Shown here piece by piece: positions 10,279 through 19,443 of a stretch of DNA of 64,000 nt. The DNA lies in contig VKHL01000044.1 in assembly GCA_015146655.1 (NCBI GenBank), positions 124,001 through 188,000 on the forward strand. Reading direction: 5' to 3'. Under the pieces are notes generated by a model, which was not told where the DNA came from, ran no database searches, and worked only from the letters and a program-made list of their open reading frames with translations. Made by a program: the position numbers and the translations under genes. The DNA is from Ochromonas danica. Taxonomy: Eukaryota; Sar; Chrysophyceae; Chromulinales; Chromulinaceae. Positions within the stretch are counted from its first letter, which is position 1. The number at the start of each line of letters is the position of its first letter.

Positions 10279-13200
10279 TCATGCATGAGATAATGAAGCA
10301 AGGTAACGAGCATAGGAGACATTCTCTTCTGCTAGTTCATCTGCTAATTGACTCGCTTGATCAAACACGCGAGCAACAGCAAGTGATCTCTTGGTAAAGT
10401 AGTCATCCTCCGCGTAGGATAGCAAAGGCTCTGCAGAAGCAAAAGCTTCGTCGTCTAGCAAACTCCTAATCTGATCCGCAATAGGCTCAATAGATTGGGC
10501 TGCCAAAGCAGGCGATCGCTTCGCTCTTAGCATTGCACGCCCACTTCGATATCGCACTTCTTGTTGGATCATAAAGACTATGGGACAAAACAATTCCGCA
10601 ACATGAATCTCATACAACTCAAAGAGGGCATTATGAAGATGCTTTCTCCATTTCTTGATCGAAAATAATAAACCATCTAATTTCTGGTCCAAATGACTAC
10701 GATTGGACGACGGGAATGACTTGTTGATTTGTCCAGGGCGATCATCCGCAGGGGGTAAGAGACGAGCTTGACGCTGCTTAGCATCCATATATCCTGTGCG
10801 AAATGGTTTGGGTGAAGAATGTCCTTCATTTAACTCCTTTTCTAGATCTTTCAATAGATGTTTATCTGAAAGATAATCTGTGACATCAAGCTTGATTAGT
10901 GGTCCAGAAGGAACCCGTAATGGAGATGTATGGACATGTTCATTGGCTAAAGGGTTGTAACCTGGCCGACGAACATTATAAGTTGAGGTTGCCAAGTCAT
11001 AGGCTGCGGGGATCTCAGGGAGTTGTAGTGCTGATAGTTGCCCAGCATCTCTTAGTCGACTACTTTCTAATGATTTCTCAATGAGCAATGTCAAGACTTC
11101 GATCTGTGCTTCGGTTTCTAGGATGGCAGGACTGATTGCCAATCTCTCCATCATCTTTGTAATCTTTGAATTGGATATGCTATGTGTGATTCGCATCATT
11201 TGAGTCATTTTTCTTAATGCAGCACCTCCACCTGACACACTTGGTCGACGAGAAGAAGAGGAGAAGGTATGAGCTGCTGATGAAGAAGATCCTACTTCCC
11301 AAGATTTGAATATAGTAGAGAGCGATTCCTGTAAAGGGGTTGTATTTAAGATATCGCAATTTTCATCAATAACTAATCCACATTCTTCAGTGAACAATTT
11401 GATGAGATGAGATCGTGTTTGAGATTCATCCAAGGGGGTGAATGCATCATTTGCTTCTTTTTCTCGAAATTCCACATCTTTCTTCTCTTCTGATGGTTGA
11501 AGGGCGTCCTTGTTTATGGCCATATCGCCAAATGCTGTAGCTTGCTCATCAACAATAAGTGAAGAAGTATCAATAGGATTTTCATTGGATTCCTTATTTT
11601 CCATTGACTCTCCCTCCATATTGATAGTGGAATCAATATTGATATCATGCTGTTGCTTTTGTTGTTGTTGGCTTTGTGCATTCATACCTTCCTTCTCGGT
11701 TAGTAACTCTTCTGCACTAGCAAGTCCAACTAGAAGGTCTCCAGGCTGACTCTGATGATCTCTTTCCACATCGCCCTGCCATAGTATAGGGCCTGAGAAG
11801 GACGTAATATCTTGAGATTCTTTAGTTTTCTTTTTAAAACTCAATTCTCTGGCGATATGGCGAGGCGGGGACGAGCTGCTTTCACCATCACTCTCTTTGG
11901 TTGTTCCTAGGTGCTCCAAAAGTGGTGGCAACCCAGCAGTGGAAGGGTGCATAGATGGTGATCTAGCTCGCATAGCCTCTCCACGCATTCGAGCGACAAA
12001 AGGCTCGCTCGCCTTGATCTTCTCTTCACTAACAAGGGGCTTACGTTTGTATTGAGAACCCATGATAACTTCTTCTTCATTGAAGAAGGATGACTCGCTT
12101 TCAGATGCTTTCATCTTCTTTGTAGGTGTAATCCGGCCTTTCAACTCTCCTCTCAGTCGTTCTTTAGATCGTGCTTGAAAATTTCGAAGATCTTCTTTTG
12201 TCTTCGCTGCTTTCTCTGCGAATGTCATTGCTTTAGATGGAGAGAAAGAATAGCAACGTATCATTTTCTTAGTCAATGCAAACTTGCTTGGCTTCACTCC
12301 TGGCAAACGAATCATGTTATACAGAAGAGGATCGCGTTCTAAACCATTTTCTTCTTTTAAAATAGACCTTATATCACGACTGAATAAACTAGACTTGGTC
12401 AAGCCCTTCTTTAAGGCAGTATGCATTTCAACGGCGGAAAGGATTGATTTGGATTGTTTTTGTTTCTGTTTTCTTGCTTCAGCTAACTTGTTTAAAGCAT
12501 GAATGGCGTCGTAATTGTCTTGATAATCTAAGCCTTGGCATAATTTATCACTCCAAGAGATATCATACGCTATGCGTTCAGGAGACTTCATCAGTAGTCG
12601 TAGAGCTTTAGATTGCCGTCCTGCCTCGTGTGGCAGATAGGGTGGATGATGATGCTTCTCGCTATCTTTCACATGAACCCAAATAGTTCCATCATCCGGA
12701 ACATCTGGGAGATAATAAGGTGTTCCTCGATAGGGACTGCCTGGAGCAGGAGAGGATTGTTTGGCTTGATCTTTTCCATTACTTCGATCTGCTTTGCCTT
12801 CAGCTGTGTGAGGTCGCTGAACCTTAGGATGAGCAATATCATCCGCGAACGAACCATTAGCAGTAGCAGGGCGCTGTTTAGAGTCAATAATCTTTTTGTC
12901 TTTTCTGCTCTTCTTATGAGAAGAAAACTTGTCTTGTGCAGTGGAAGAGTCGTCAGACAAACTACTCGAGACTTTGCTATCTGCACCGAATAACGAACCG
13001 TCTGTGGGAAGCGCAGGAAGGCGCCTATTTGGTCTAATCTTATCTAAAACCAGTCTTCGATATACTTTCGCATCTTCAGGAGGGTCTTCTTCGTAAGGTG
13101 GATAACACAAAGCCTCCAAAATGTCTGTAGCACGGCCAAATTGACCGTTAATATGACTCTCTAATACTGTTTGAGCTTTCTCAATCAACTCTTCGGACTC

Positions 13201-16200
13201 CAACACACCAATCTTGGCCTGGTAAAGAGCATAATATCGACGAGCAATACGATCATTAGCTTGAACCAAAGAAAGACTGATATTACGAGATGATTTAAGT
13301 AGCGCTATTTGACTGTCTTCGGTTAGATGATTAGATAAATACGTTGATGTCCACCTCATGATCGTGTTTAGAGGACTCCGTAAATAATCTGTTACATCAG
13401 AAATATGAAAATAAGAAAGCCTTCGTCTGGTTAATTCGTTTGTAGCGGTGCCTTCAAACAAAGCCTCCAATCTTCCAGGCATATCCAATACATTCCATTG
13501 AGACAATTCTTGTTTCACATTATCGTAAATATTCCTACTATTCGTCTCTAATAGCTCAACTTGATCTGCAAGGTTACTTTCGAGAGATATCAATGACTTC
13601 ACCAACTCTTCTTTCTCTGATTCCCCAATATAGATGGATGTATCAATTTCAGGTGAAGCTAATATTTGGGGTAGGGGCGGCTTTGTCTCAAAAGATACTT
13701 TCTGGATGGTGGCATAAAACACTTTCTCAATTTCCTCCAGATGCGATAATAATGCGGAACCGGCTTCACGATATGAATGTCGTAAATCATCTTGGATGGT
13801 TGTGTACGACTTTACTAGGCCTCTCTTTAATGACACTTGGACACTTTCCACTAATCGGTGCGGTTCGTCTGGCCTATGAGAAAATACTTCCAAGCATTTC
13901 CAATCAGCTGCAGGAAAGTTAGAACTAGTTACTGTATTCTGCTTTCGATTAGGACTTGAAGTAGCCGTCAACAGACTCTTGTTATTGACACTACCGCCAG
14001 CAGGTGGTGTGCGAGGTCGAGACGTTGCAATTGTATTTGCCGTCGAGCCAGCAGGAAGAACAGATGGAGTCAAAACAACGGATTCAGCATCATTTTCATC
14101 AGCATTGTGATCATCTTCTTCTTCATTTCCTTCAACCATGCTGGCACCAATCAGAGCGTTCTCCATATTTTCTTCATTGAGATCGTCAGGCATTGATAAA
14201 ATATGACGATCGATATTATCATCATTTTCGTCCAAAACGTTTTCATCTGCATCTAATATTGGATTAAGTACGTCAGCTAATATAGCCTCGGCTTCATCAT
14301 CTTTATTCTTCAGTTCGACATCATCTTCCTCATTCTCAAATAATTTATTCTCGTGAGCATTAGGTGTGACAAGCTTATTTGGAGTCGTAGCCTGAGACTT
14401 CGGAGTTACAAAACTCATCTTCTTCTCTCCACTTGGCGTGGTAGTAATGATCATTGATGACTTCACACGATCAAAGTTGCTTAGAATATTTGAGAACTTC
14501 ACATCTTCAGAATGACTGCTGGATGTGGATCCCGACACTTCATCTAAGAATCTGAAATGACTCTCTTCGCCTAGAATTCCATTATCAGAAGAAGAGACCA
14601 TGGAAGGATCTGCAGTTGCTTTAGGTTGACTGGAACTATTGCCAAGTTGAAATGAACTTGGTGACTTCACAGAAATTGATGGAAGTGTGCCCTGCATCAT
14701 CAGCAATCCATCATCATCATCATTATCATTATCATCATTTTCATCATTGTCTTCGTTCTTGGTACTCTGTTCGTTTTCTTGTGCTTCTGCCATCGCTTCT
14801 CCTTCTATGTCTCCTAGCATAGCAAGTACTTCACCATCCATGCCTTCTTCTGTGTCATCTTTGAGGGGACCTCCAAGTAAGCCTTGGGAAGCATATGAGG
14901 CAACATCCAAATTGCCCCCAACCATAAGAGTAGAAGGGTCCACAAGAGAAGTTGACGATAGCTCCCCCTCTTTAGCCGCTTCATCACCTCTTGGTTCAAC
15001 TGAGTTGCTCTCATTTCGAGTAATGGAAGCTTGGGCCAAGACATTCTCGTCAGTTGGAGAAAGATCCCCTGTTGGCTTCAAAAGAGGCTCTATTCCATCA
15101 GTCTCCGCCTCAATTTGTGCTGTGCTTGTTAAATTTTCAGATTGCTCTAACCCACCACTTTCTTCAGGCGAAATATGGTCTTCTGAAACTTCCCCTTCTT
15201 TGACAGCAAAATCAGTGGCCTTAACAATTTCCATTCCAGACGATCTTGCGCTATCTGGAAGCATCTCGTCTATGTCAGCAGCTTTGAGAACGTCAGTTGT
15301 TTCTCCTTGCTCGCTATGCATGGTGTTATCGTCTGAAATCGTAAAATCCTCTGGTGCAAGTTCCTCTGATTCCTCTTCAACACGTTCTTCAGGCGGTGGC
15401 GACAGGGTTCCAATAGACTCTTGCTTTCCCGCCGCAACAGCGACAGCGTTTGCCGATGCCTTCGTTATGACTTGTTGAGTACTTCTAGCGAGAATTGTGT
15501 CCACAATTCGAGTAGCTGTGTTTTCCATTCTCTTCAAAGAGGTTGAGGAAGCGCTCTCGTCTTGTTTAATACCATGACCAATATCATAACCACTCTCTCC
15601 GCCCCCTTCGTCTTCTGCGATTTGAGTCAAGTTGCTAGATTGAAGTGACTTTACATCATTGCTTGAAGCATGAGGCTTGAGTGTTCGCAACATTAGCAAC
15701 AATTCATCCTGAGGGATTCCTGTGGGATCCTTCTCTGGATATGACAAGTCTAAACCACCGTTCTTATTCTTCACCAATCTCTGTTGATTTAGTGGTAACA
15801 ATCGATGATTGTCAGAGCCGCCGTTGGGTTTGTAGCTAACTATATTATCTAGCTGAGACATTGATGCGAAGGGTAATAGCGTTCGATCAGAAGTAACCAC
15901 TGGAGAGTTGACAGTAAGTTGATAAATATTCGATACTCCTTCTTGAATGGCATCTTCTACGAATTTATCATAAAATGTGTGGTTGGTATTTGTGAGGTAG
16001 GTACTCGAGATGGATGATGTGTTGGTATCGCTCATACGATCGAGACCTTTTCCGATAGACTCGTAATTCCCGGACGAAGGAGAGGATGCTTGATTAGAGT
16101 GTTCTTCATTAGGGCTTTCTCTAAGCATATTGCCAAGTTGCGAAATTGGAGTTTGATTATCGGAGTCTATTTTAAGAGAATTTTCTGGTTGCTTTAAATG

Positions 16201-18738
16201 GAAACTCGGGAAAAAGGGCAACCTCTCGTTGGCTTGTTGGTAGCGATCAGAATCCAATAGTTTTAAAGGATGTATCACTGGTGTGCTTCCATCACTGAGG
16301 ATGATGTCTGCACTAGGAAACTCCACAGCTTCACCCAGCTGGTCATTTTCATCGATAGATTCTCTATCATGAGATGTTAAAATAGGCAACTTCTCCCCAT
16401 CAACTAATAACTCAGGTGGACGCTTTGAAAGAGCTCTAACTTCCATGACAGCAGAATGGACATAACTTTCTGCTAATTGTTCACTCAATTGGCCGAGTTT
16501 ATCAATAGGAGATTTTCCCGAATGGTGATCAAGAGGGATGATGTCGGTCAATCCTATTGTTGTACCAATCGTCGACGTATTTGCATTGGTTTCGCGGGGA
16601 AATACATATTCATTCACCTCCAAAACTGCACTCGATTTCGCTTCTTCAGATTGGGAATCAGAGAGAAACCTTTCGGACGTTGAATCGATGGTGGCAGGGC
16701 CATCGTTAAGCAAATCGCCGTGCTTCGGTTCCTCTTTCTCTTCGAAGTTCGTTTCCAAGTTACTTCCATCGCTGTTTGTTACATTTACTTCGTCATTCTT
16801 ATCTTGTGCAGCCTCCAAGTCTGTCGAATTTATTAGGAAAGAAAGGTGTTCCTTTACATCATTAACGTTGTCTGCAACTGATAGCGTTTCTTCCTTTTCT
16901 ATTCTTTCTCTTTCTTTCTCGTTGTGAGCACTGTTTTTCTCATCATTGTCATTGTCATTGTCATTGCCATTGTTATGGTCATTAACATTGCCATTGTTAT
17001 CGTCATCGTCATTGTTATAGTCACTGTCATTGTCATTGTCATTGCGATTGTTATGGTCTTTAACATTGTCATTTTCATTGTCATTGTCATTGTAATCGTA
17101 ATTGTCATTGTCGTTGTTATTGTTATTGTCATTGTTATTGTCATTGTTATTGTTATAGTCACTGTCATTGCCATTTCTCGAGAGAGCACCCTCAGAGTGC
17201 ACAGATGGCTCAGTTTGATTGATTAGCTTCTCACTATCCAATTGTTGGTTATGATATGCTTCATCTCCTTTACGAGATGAAGAAGATCTGCTAGCCTGAG
17301 ACAGAGTAGCTTGATTATCTTCAAAATTGTTATAAAGATTGCTCTTATCATCTATAAGGTCAACATTATTATCATTACTATTGACTTGCAATTCGTCTGT
17401 ATTTCCCTGGTCAAACTCTTCTTGATTATAATAGACATCTTGTTCATCTGTTTGACTTTTATCATCCCCTTTCGATGATTGGTTTACATAGCCGCCATCA
17501 TTGATTTCTATTTCTCTCAAGTTTGTTTTATTTTCTATTTCTTGATTTAATGGTATTATTTCCTTATCAATAGTGTCAAAATCAACACCTTCAAGGAATG
17601 CATTGTTATCGTCGTCCAGTACTCCCTGCCGAGGAGGCGCTTGTTCAGAAGATTCACCTTCCTGTCCATCTAGTTTAGAAGTGACATAGTGATCAGAAAC
17701 ACTTCGATCTAAGATATGATCACTTTCTTGCATCGTGTCATCTTGACTGATCACTTTATCTTCTTTAGAATCCTCATGATGGTAGGAAGATAAACTTTGT
17801 GATTCTTGTCGATCGAAATTCTCCTCTTTGGGTGGCTTATAGATATCAGAAGAAGCATCTTCACGTTGTAGTGGCCATTCTTCAGAAGGAAGATCTTGTA
17901 ATGGATAAGGAAAGAGAAAGTGAGGTCTATGATCATCTTCTTTCTCTGGATTCATTGACCAGTCTGATGGCCAGTCATTCTCTTGTAAATCATCTAAATT
18001 GTTGTTTCCTCCTTCTCCTAGGAGGCCTTCATTCTTCATAGAACTATCAATAGTTGTAGGATGATTGATAAGATTTTCAGTTGGGAAAGACTGAAAAAGA
18101 GTATCTTCTTCATGCTGTTCTTCGTGACTCTTCAAGATATTCTCCTTAGTATGACTTCTTGGACTGGCCATGGTATGGTCTTCGATCGAATTTTCAGTTG
18201 GGAAAGACTGAAAAAGAGTATCTTCTTCATGTTGTTCTTCTTGACTCTTCAAGATATTCTCTTTAGGAATAGTGGTGGTAGAAGAATGATGACTTCTTGG
18301 ACTATCATGGGAAGCAAGTGGAGGAAGGAAGGAGTCATTTTCGATACCCTCCTTATTATTATCATTATCCTCCGATGACACTAAAGGATGATCTTTTGAT
18401 GATAAGGTAGCATTATTATTCTCATCATTCACGACATTATCATCCTCATCAAGGTAATAGTTTTCATCACTCTCTTTATTCTCTAACTGCCTCTTCTCTT
18501 CTACTTCTTCTTCTGTCGAATCGATTGTCTCATTGACAACTTGTTGTGTAGGGACTGCTGGAGAAGGGTCATTATTAGAGGACGAACTCTCCCCACTGCT
18601 ACTAGTGCTACTCTTACTCCTAACACTTCCACCACTGCTCTTACTGCTGCTGCTTCTACTACTACTACTTGATTCTAAAACTCCCATTTTATCCCATCCT
18701 TGGGAAGATAGTAAATGAGAGGTCGCCTCAGAATCCAT
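10279..18738 (-). CDS. giant 2819-residue mostly disordered protein
   Basis: A single uninterrupted frame from ATG 18738 to a stop at 10279, with no intron although most neighbours have them. The N-terminal half is Ser-, Asp-, Glu- and Asn-rich and looks disordered. It holds a near-duplicated 39-residue unit (about residues 158-183 and 197-222) and an Asp/Asn tract at about 524-601. From about residue 1610 the sequence becomes ordered and helical (DWKCLEVFSHRPDEPHRLVE onwards, about 300 residues). A Lys/Arg-rich stretch follows, with further helical segments near the C-terminus (TDYLSDKHLLKDLEKELNEG). No known domain, signal peptide or TM segment is evident. It could be a scaffold or cytoskeletal protein, but I cannot assign a function. 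Confidence 0.7.
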   Translation of the reverse strand: MDSEATSHLLSSQGWDKMGVLESSSSSRSSSSKSSGGSVRSKSSTSSSGESSSSNNDPSPAVPTQQVVNETIDSTEEEVEEKRQLENKESDENYYLDEDDNVVNDENNNATLSSKDHPLVSSEDNDNNKEGIENDSFLPPLASHDSPRSHHSSTTTIPKENILKSQEEQHEEDTLFQSFPTENSIEDHTMASPRSHTKENILKSHEEQHEEDTLFQSFPTENLINHPTTIDSSMKNEGLLGEGGNNNLDDLQENDWPSDWSMNPEKEDDHRPHFLFPYPLQDLPSEEWPLQREDASSDIYKPPKEENFDRQESQSLSSYHHEDSKEDKVISQDDTMQESDHILDRSVSDHYVTSKLDGQEGESSEQAPPRQGVLDDDNNAFLEGVDFDTIDKEIIPLNQEIENKTNLREIEINDGGYVNQSSKGDDKSQTDEQDVYYNQEEFDQGNTDELQVNSNDNNVDLIDDKSNLYNNFEDNQATLSQASRSSSSRKGDEAYHNQQLDSEKLINQTEPSVHSEGALSRNGNDSDYNNNNDNNNDNNNNNDNDNYDYNDNDNENDNVKDHNNRNDNDNDSDYNNDDDDNNGNVNDHNNGNDNDNDNDEKNSAHNEKERERIEKEETLSVADNVNDVKEHLSFLINSTDLEAAQDKNDEVNVTNSDGSNLETNFEEKEEPKHGDLLNDGPATIDSTSERFLSDSQSEEAKSSAVLEVNEYVFPRETNANTSTIGTTIGLTDIIPLDHHSGKSPIDKLGQLSEQLAESYVHSAVMEVRALSKRPPELLVDGEKLPILTSHDRESIDENDQLGEAVEFPSADIILSDGSTPVIHPLKLLDSDRYQQANERLPFFPSFHLKQPENSLKIDSDNQTPISQLGNMLRESPNEEHSNQASSPSSGNYESIGKGLDRMSDTNTSSISSTYLTNTNHTFYDKFVEDAIQEGVSNIYQLTVNSPVVTSDRTLLPFASMSQLDNIVSYKPNGGSDNHRLLPLNQQRLVKNKNGGLDLSYPEKDPTGIPQDELLLMLRTLKPHASSNDVKSLQSSNLTQIAEDEGGGESGYDIGHGIKQDESASSTSLKRMENTATRIVDTILARSTQQVITKASANAVAVAAGKQESIGTLSPPPEERVEEESEELAPEDFTISDDNTMHSEQGETTDVLKAADIDEMLPDSARSSGMEIVKATDFAVKEGEVSEDHISPEESGGLEQSENLTSTAQIEAETDGIEPLLKPTGDLSPTDENVLAQASITRNESNSVEPRGDEAAKEGELSSTSLVDPSTLMVGGNLDVASYASQGLLGGPLKDDTEEGMDGEVLAMLGDIEGEAMAEAQENEQSTKNEDNDENDDNDNDDDDGLLMMQGTLPSISVKSPSSFQLGNSSSQPKATADPSMVSSSDNGILGEESHFRFLDEVSGSTSSSHSEDVKFSNILSNFDRVKSSMIITTTPSGEKKMSFVTPKSQATTPNKLVTPNAHENKLFENEEDDVELKNKDDEAEAILADVLNPILDADENVLDENDDNIDRHILSMPDDLNEENMENALIGASMVEGNEEEDDHNADENDAESVVLTPSVLPAGSTANTIATSRPRTPPAGGSVNNKSLLTATSSPNRKQNTVTSSNFPAADWKCLEVFSHRPDEPHRLVESVQVSLKRGLVKSYTTIQDDLRHSYREAGSALLSHLEEIEKVFYATIQKVSFETKPPLPQILASPEIDTSIYIGESEKEELVKSLISLESNLADQVELLETNSRNIYDNVKQELSQWNVLDMPGRLEALFEGTATNELTRRRLSYFHISDVTDYLRSPLNTIMRWTSTYLSNHLTEDSQIALLKSSRNISLSLVQANDRIARRYYALYQAKIGVLESEELIEKAQTVLESHINGQFGRATDILEALCYPPYEEDPPEDAKVYRRLVLDKIRPNRRLPALPTDGSLFGADSKVSSSLSDDSSTAQDKFSSHKKSRKDKKIIDSKQRPATANGSFADDIAHPKVQRPHTAEGKADRSNGKDQAKQSSPAPGSPYRGTPYYLPDVPDDGTIWVHVKDSEKHHHPPYLPHEAGRQSKALRLLMKSPERIAYDISWSDKLCQGLDYQDNYDAIHALNKLAEARKQKQKQSKSILSAVEMHTALKKGLTKSSLFSRDIRSILKEENGLERDPLLYNMIRLPGVKPSKFALTKKMIRCYSFSPSKAMTFAEKAAKTKEDLRNFQARSKERLRGELKGRITPTKKMKASESESSFFNEEEVIMGSQYKRKPLVSEEKIKASEPFVARMRGEAMRARSPSMHPSTAGLPPLLEHLGTTKESDGESSSSPPRHIARELSFKKKTKESQDITSFSGPILWQGDVERDHQSQPGDLLVGLASAEELLTEKEGMNAQSQQQQKQQHDINIDSTINMEGESMENKESNENPIDTSSLIVDEQATAFGDMAINKDALQPSEEKKDVEFREKEANDAFTPLDESQTRSHLIKLFTEECGLVIDENCDILNTTPLQESLSTIFKSWEVGSSSSAAHTFSSSSRRPSVSGGGAALRKMTQMMRITHSISNSKITKMMERLAISPAILETEAQIEVLTLLIEKSLESSRLRDAGQLSALQLPEIPAAYDLATSTYNVRRPGYNPLANEHVHTSPLRVPSGPLIKLDVTDYLSDKHLLKDLEKELNEGHSSPKPFRTGYMDAKQRQARLLPPADDRPGQINKSFPSSNRSHLDQKLDGLLFSIKKWRKHLHNALFELYEIHVAELFCPIVFMIQQEVRYRSGRAMLRAKRSPALAAQSIEPIADQIRSLLDDEAFASAEPLLSYAEDDYFTKRSLAVARVFDQASQLADELAEENVSYARYLASLSHA
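16924..17190. repeat. CATTGT-type hexamer repeat inside the giant gene
   Basis: Degenerate repeats of the hexamer CATTGT with its variants TATTGT and CATTTT run for about 230 bp. They encode the Asp-Asn tract of the giant protein on the minus strand. Long open frames in other frames here are by-products of the repeat. Confidence 0.8.
18074..18265. repeat. 117-bp-spaced in-frame duplication in the giant gene
   Basis: About 75 bp starting TTTTCAGTTGGGAAAGACTG at 18074 recurs at 18191 with few changes. The spacing of 117 bp equals 39 codons, so the frame is kept. The protein repeat is ENILKS-(H/Q)-EEQHEEDTLF and its flank. Confidence 0.8.
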
Positions 18739-19002
18739 GGAGCATTATCTCTTTTCCCCTTCAATCAATATATTAAGTCACAATCAATATACTTAAAGTA
18801 GGTGGCTAAATCCAGGAAACTCTCGATAGTCAGGATGAAACGAATTGGACCTAATTCTACTGTAACGGTGATGGTTTCGATTCTGTCCAAATCTCCAAAT
18901 TTGGAATCAGGAACGTTAAGTTAACGCTTCCGCCTCAATCAAAAGCGATCATCGAACTGATCAAGCAACAAAAAGAAATTAATTAAATTAAATTAAAATA
19001 AA
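18739..19002. promoter_or_regulatory. bidirectional intergenic promoter region
   Basis: 264 bp lie between the start codons of the giant gene (minus) and the small membrane protein (plus). A palindrome-rich AACGTTAAGTTAACG lies near 18911, and an AT-rich AATTAAATTAAATTAAAAT tract just precedes the plus-strand ATG. Confidence 0.4.
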
Positions 19003-19241
19003 ATGAACCAAACCAAGCAGCTTCTTCGTGCTTCTGCTCCTAGTCTTCGTCTTATGGCCACCAAGTTATCCTTCTGGGCTGTACCTGGTGCCCTCGCAGG
19101 TGATGAAATTGCTTTGTATCATATATTTATACAGAAGTTGAACACAGTCTGATGCTCATTTATTTTATTTTATTTTATTTAGCGGGTTGGTTGGTCTATC
19201 CTGCCTTGACTGAAAACTTCAAGAAGTCCATCGGTCTTTAA
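19003..19241 (+). CDS. 51-residue mitochondrial-type membrane protein, QCR10-like candidate
   Basis: Exons 19003-19099 and 19183-19241, with an 83-bp GTGATG...TTTAG intron, join in frame to 51 residues. The N-terminus is basic and amphipathic (KQLLRASAPSLRLMATK). One TM segment (FWAVPGALAAGWLVYPAL) follows, then a basic tail (ENFKKSIGL). Size and layout resemble small accessory subunits of respiratory complexes, most of all complex III subunit 10 (plant 6.4-6.7 kDa, animal UQCR11). That identity is tentative; other small inner-membrane subunits fit nearly as well. Splice continuity and good coding character on both sides make the gene itself credible. Confidence 0.6.
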
Positions 19242-19443
19242 ATCCTCTCTCTCTCTCCTTCATGTCATAGCAACTCTACCTTCTCTGACAAACTCTGTGC
19301 CACTATGTACAGTTTAGTAAGTCAGTTCATTAGACTGTGATGTCAACACTAAATTAATTAAAAACACTCCTCAAATCAATGTGGCTGTTATTCTCTTGAG
19401 ATAGTCACAATCAGAGGAAACAAGTCCATTAGCTAGTCTGAAT

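Noticed and set aside
16899-17226. Open frames of Thr/Met or Ile/Val repeats on both strands
   Set aside because: They are other-frame readings of the CATTGT hexamer tract inside the giant gene.
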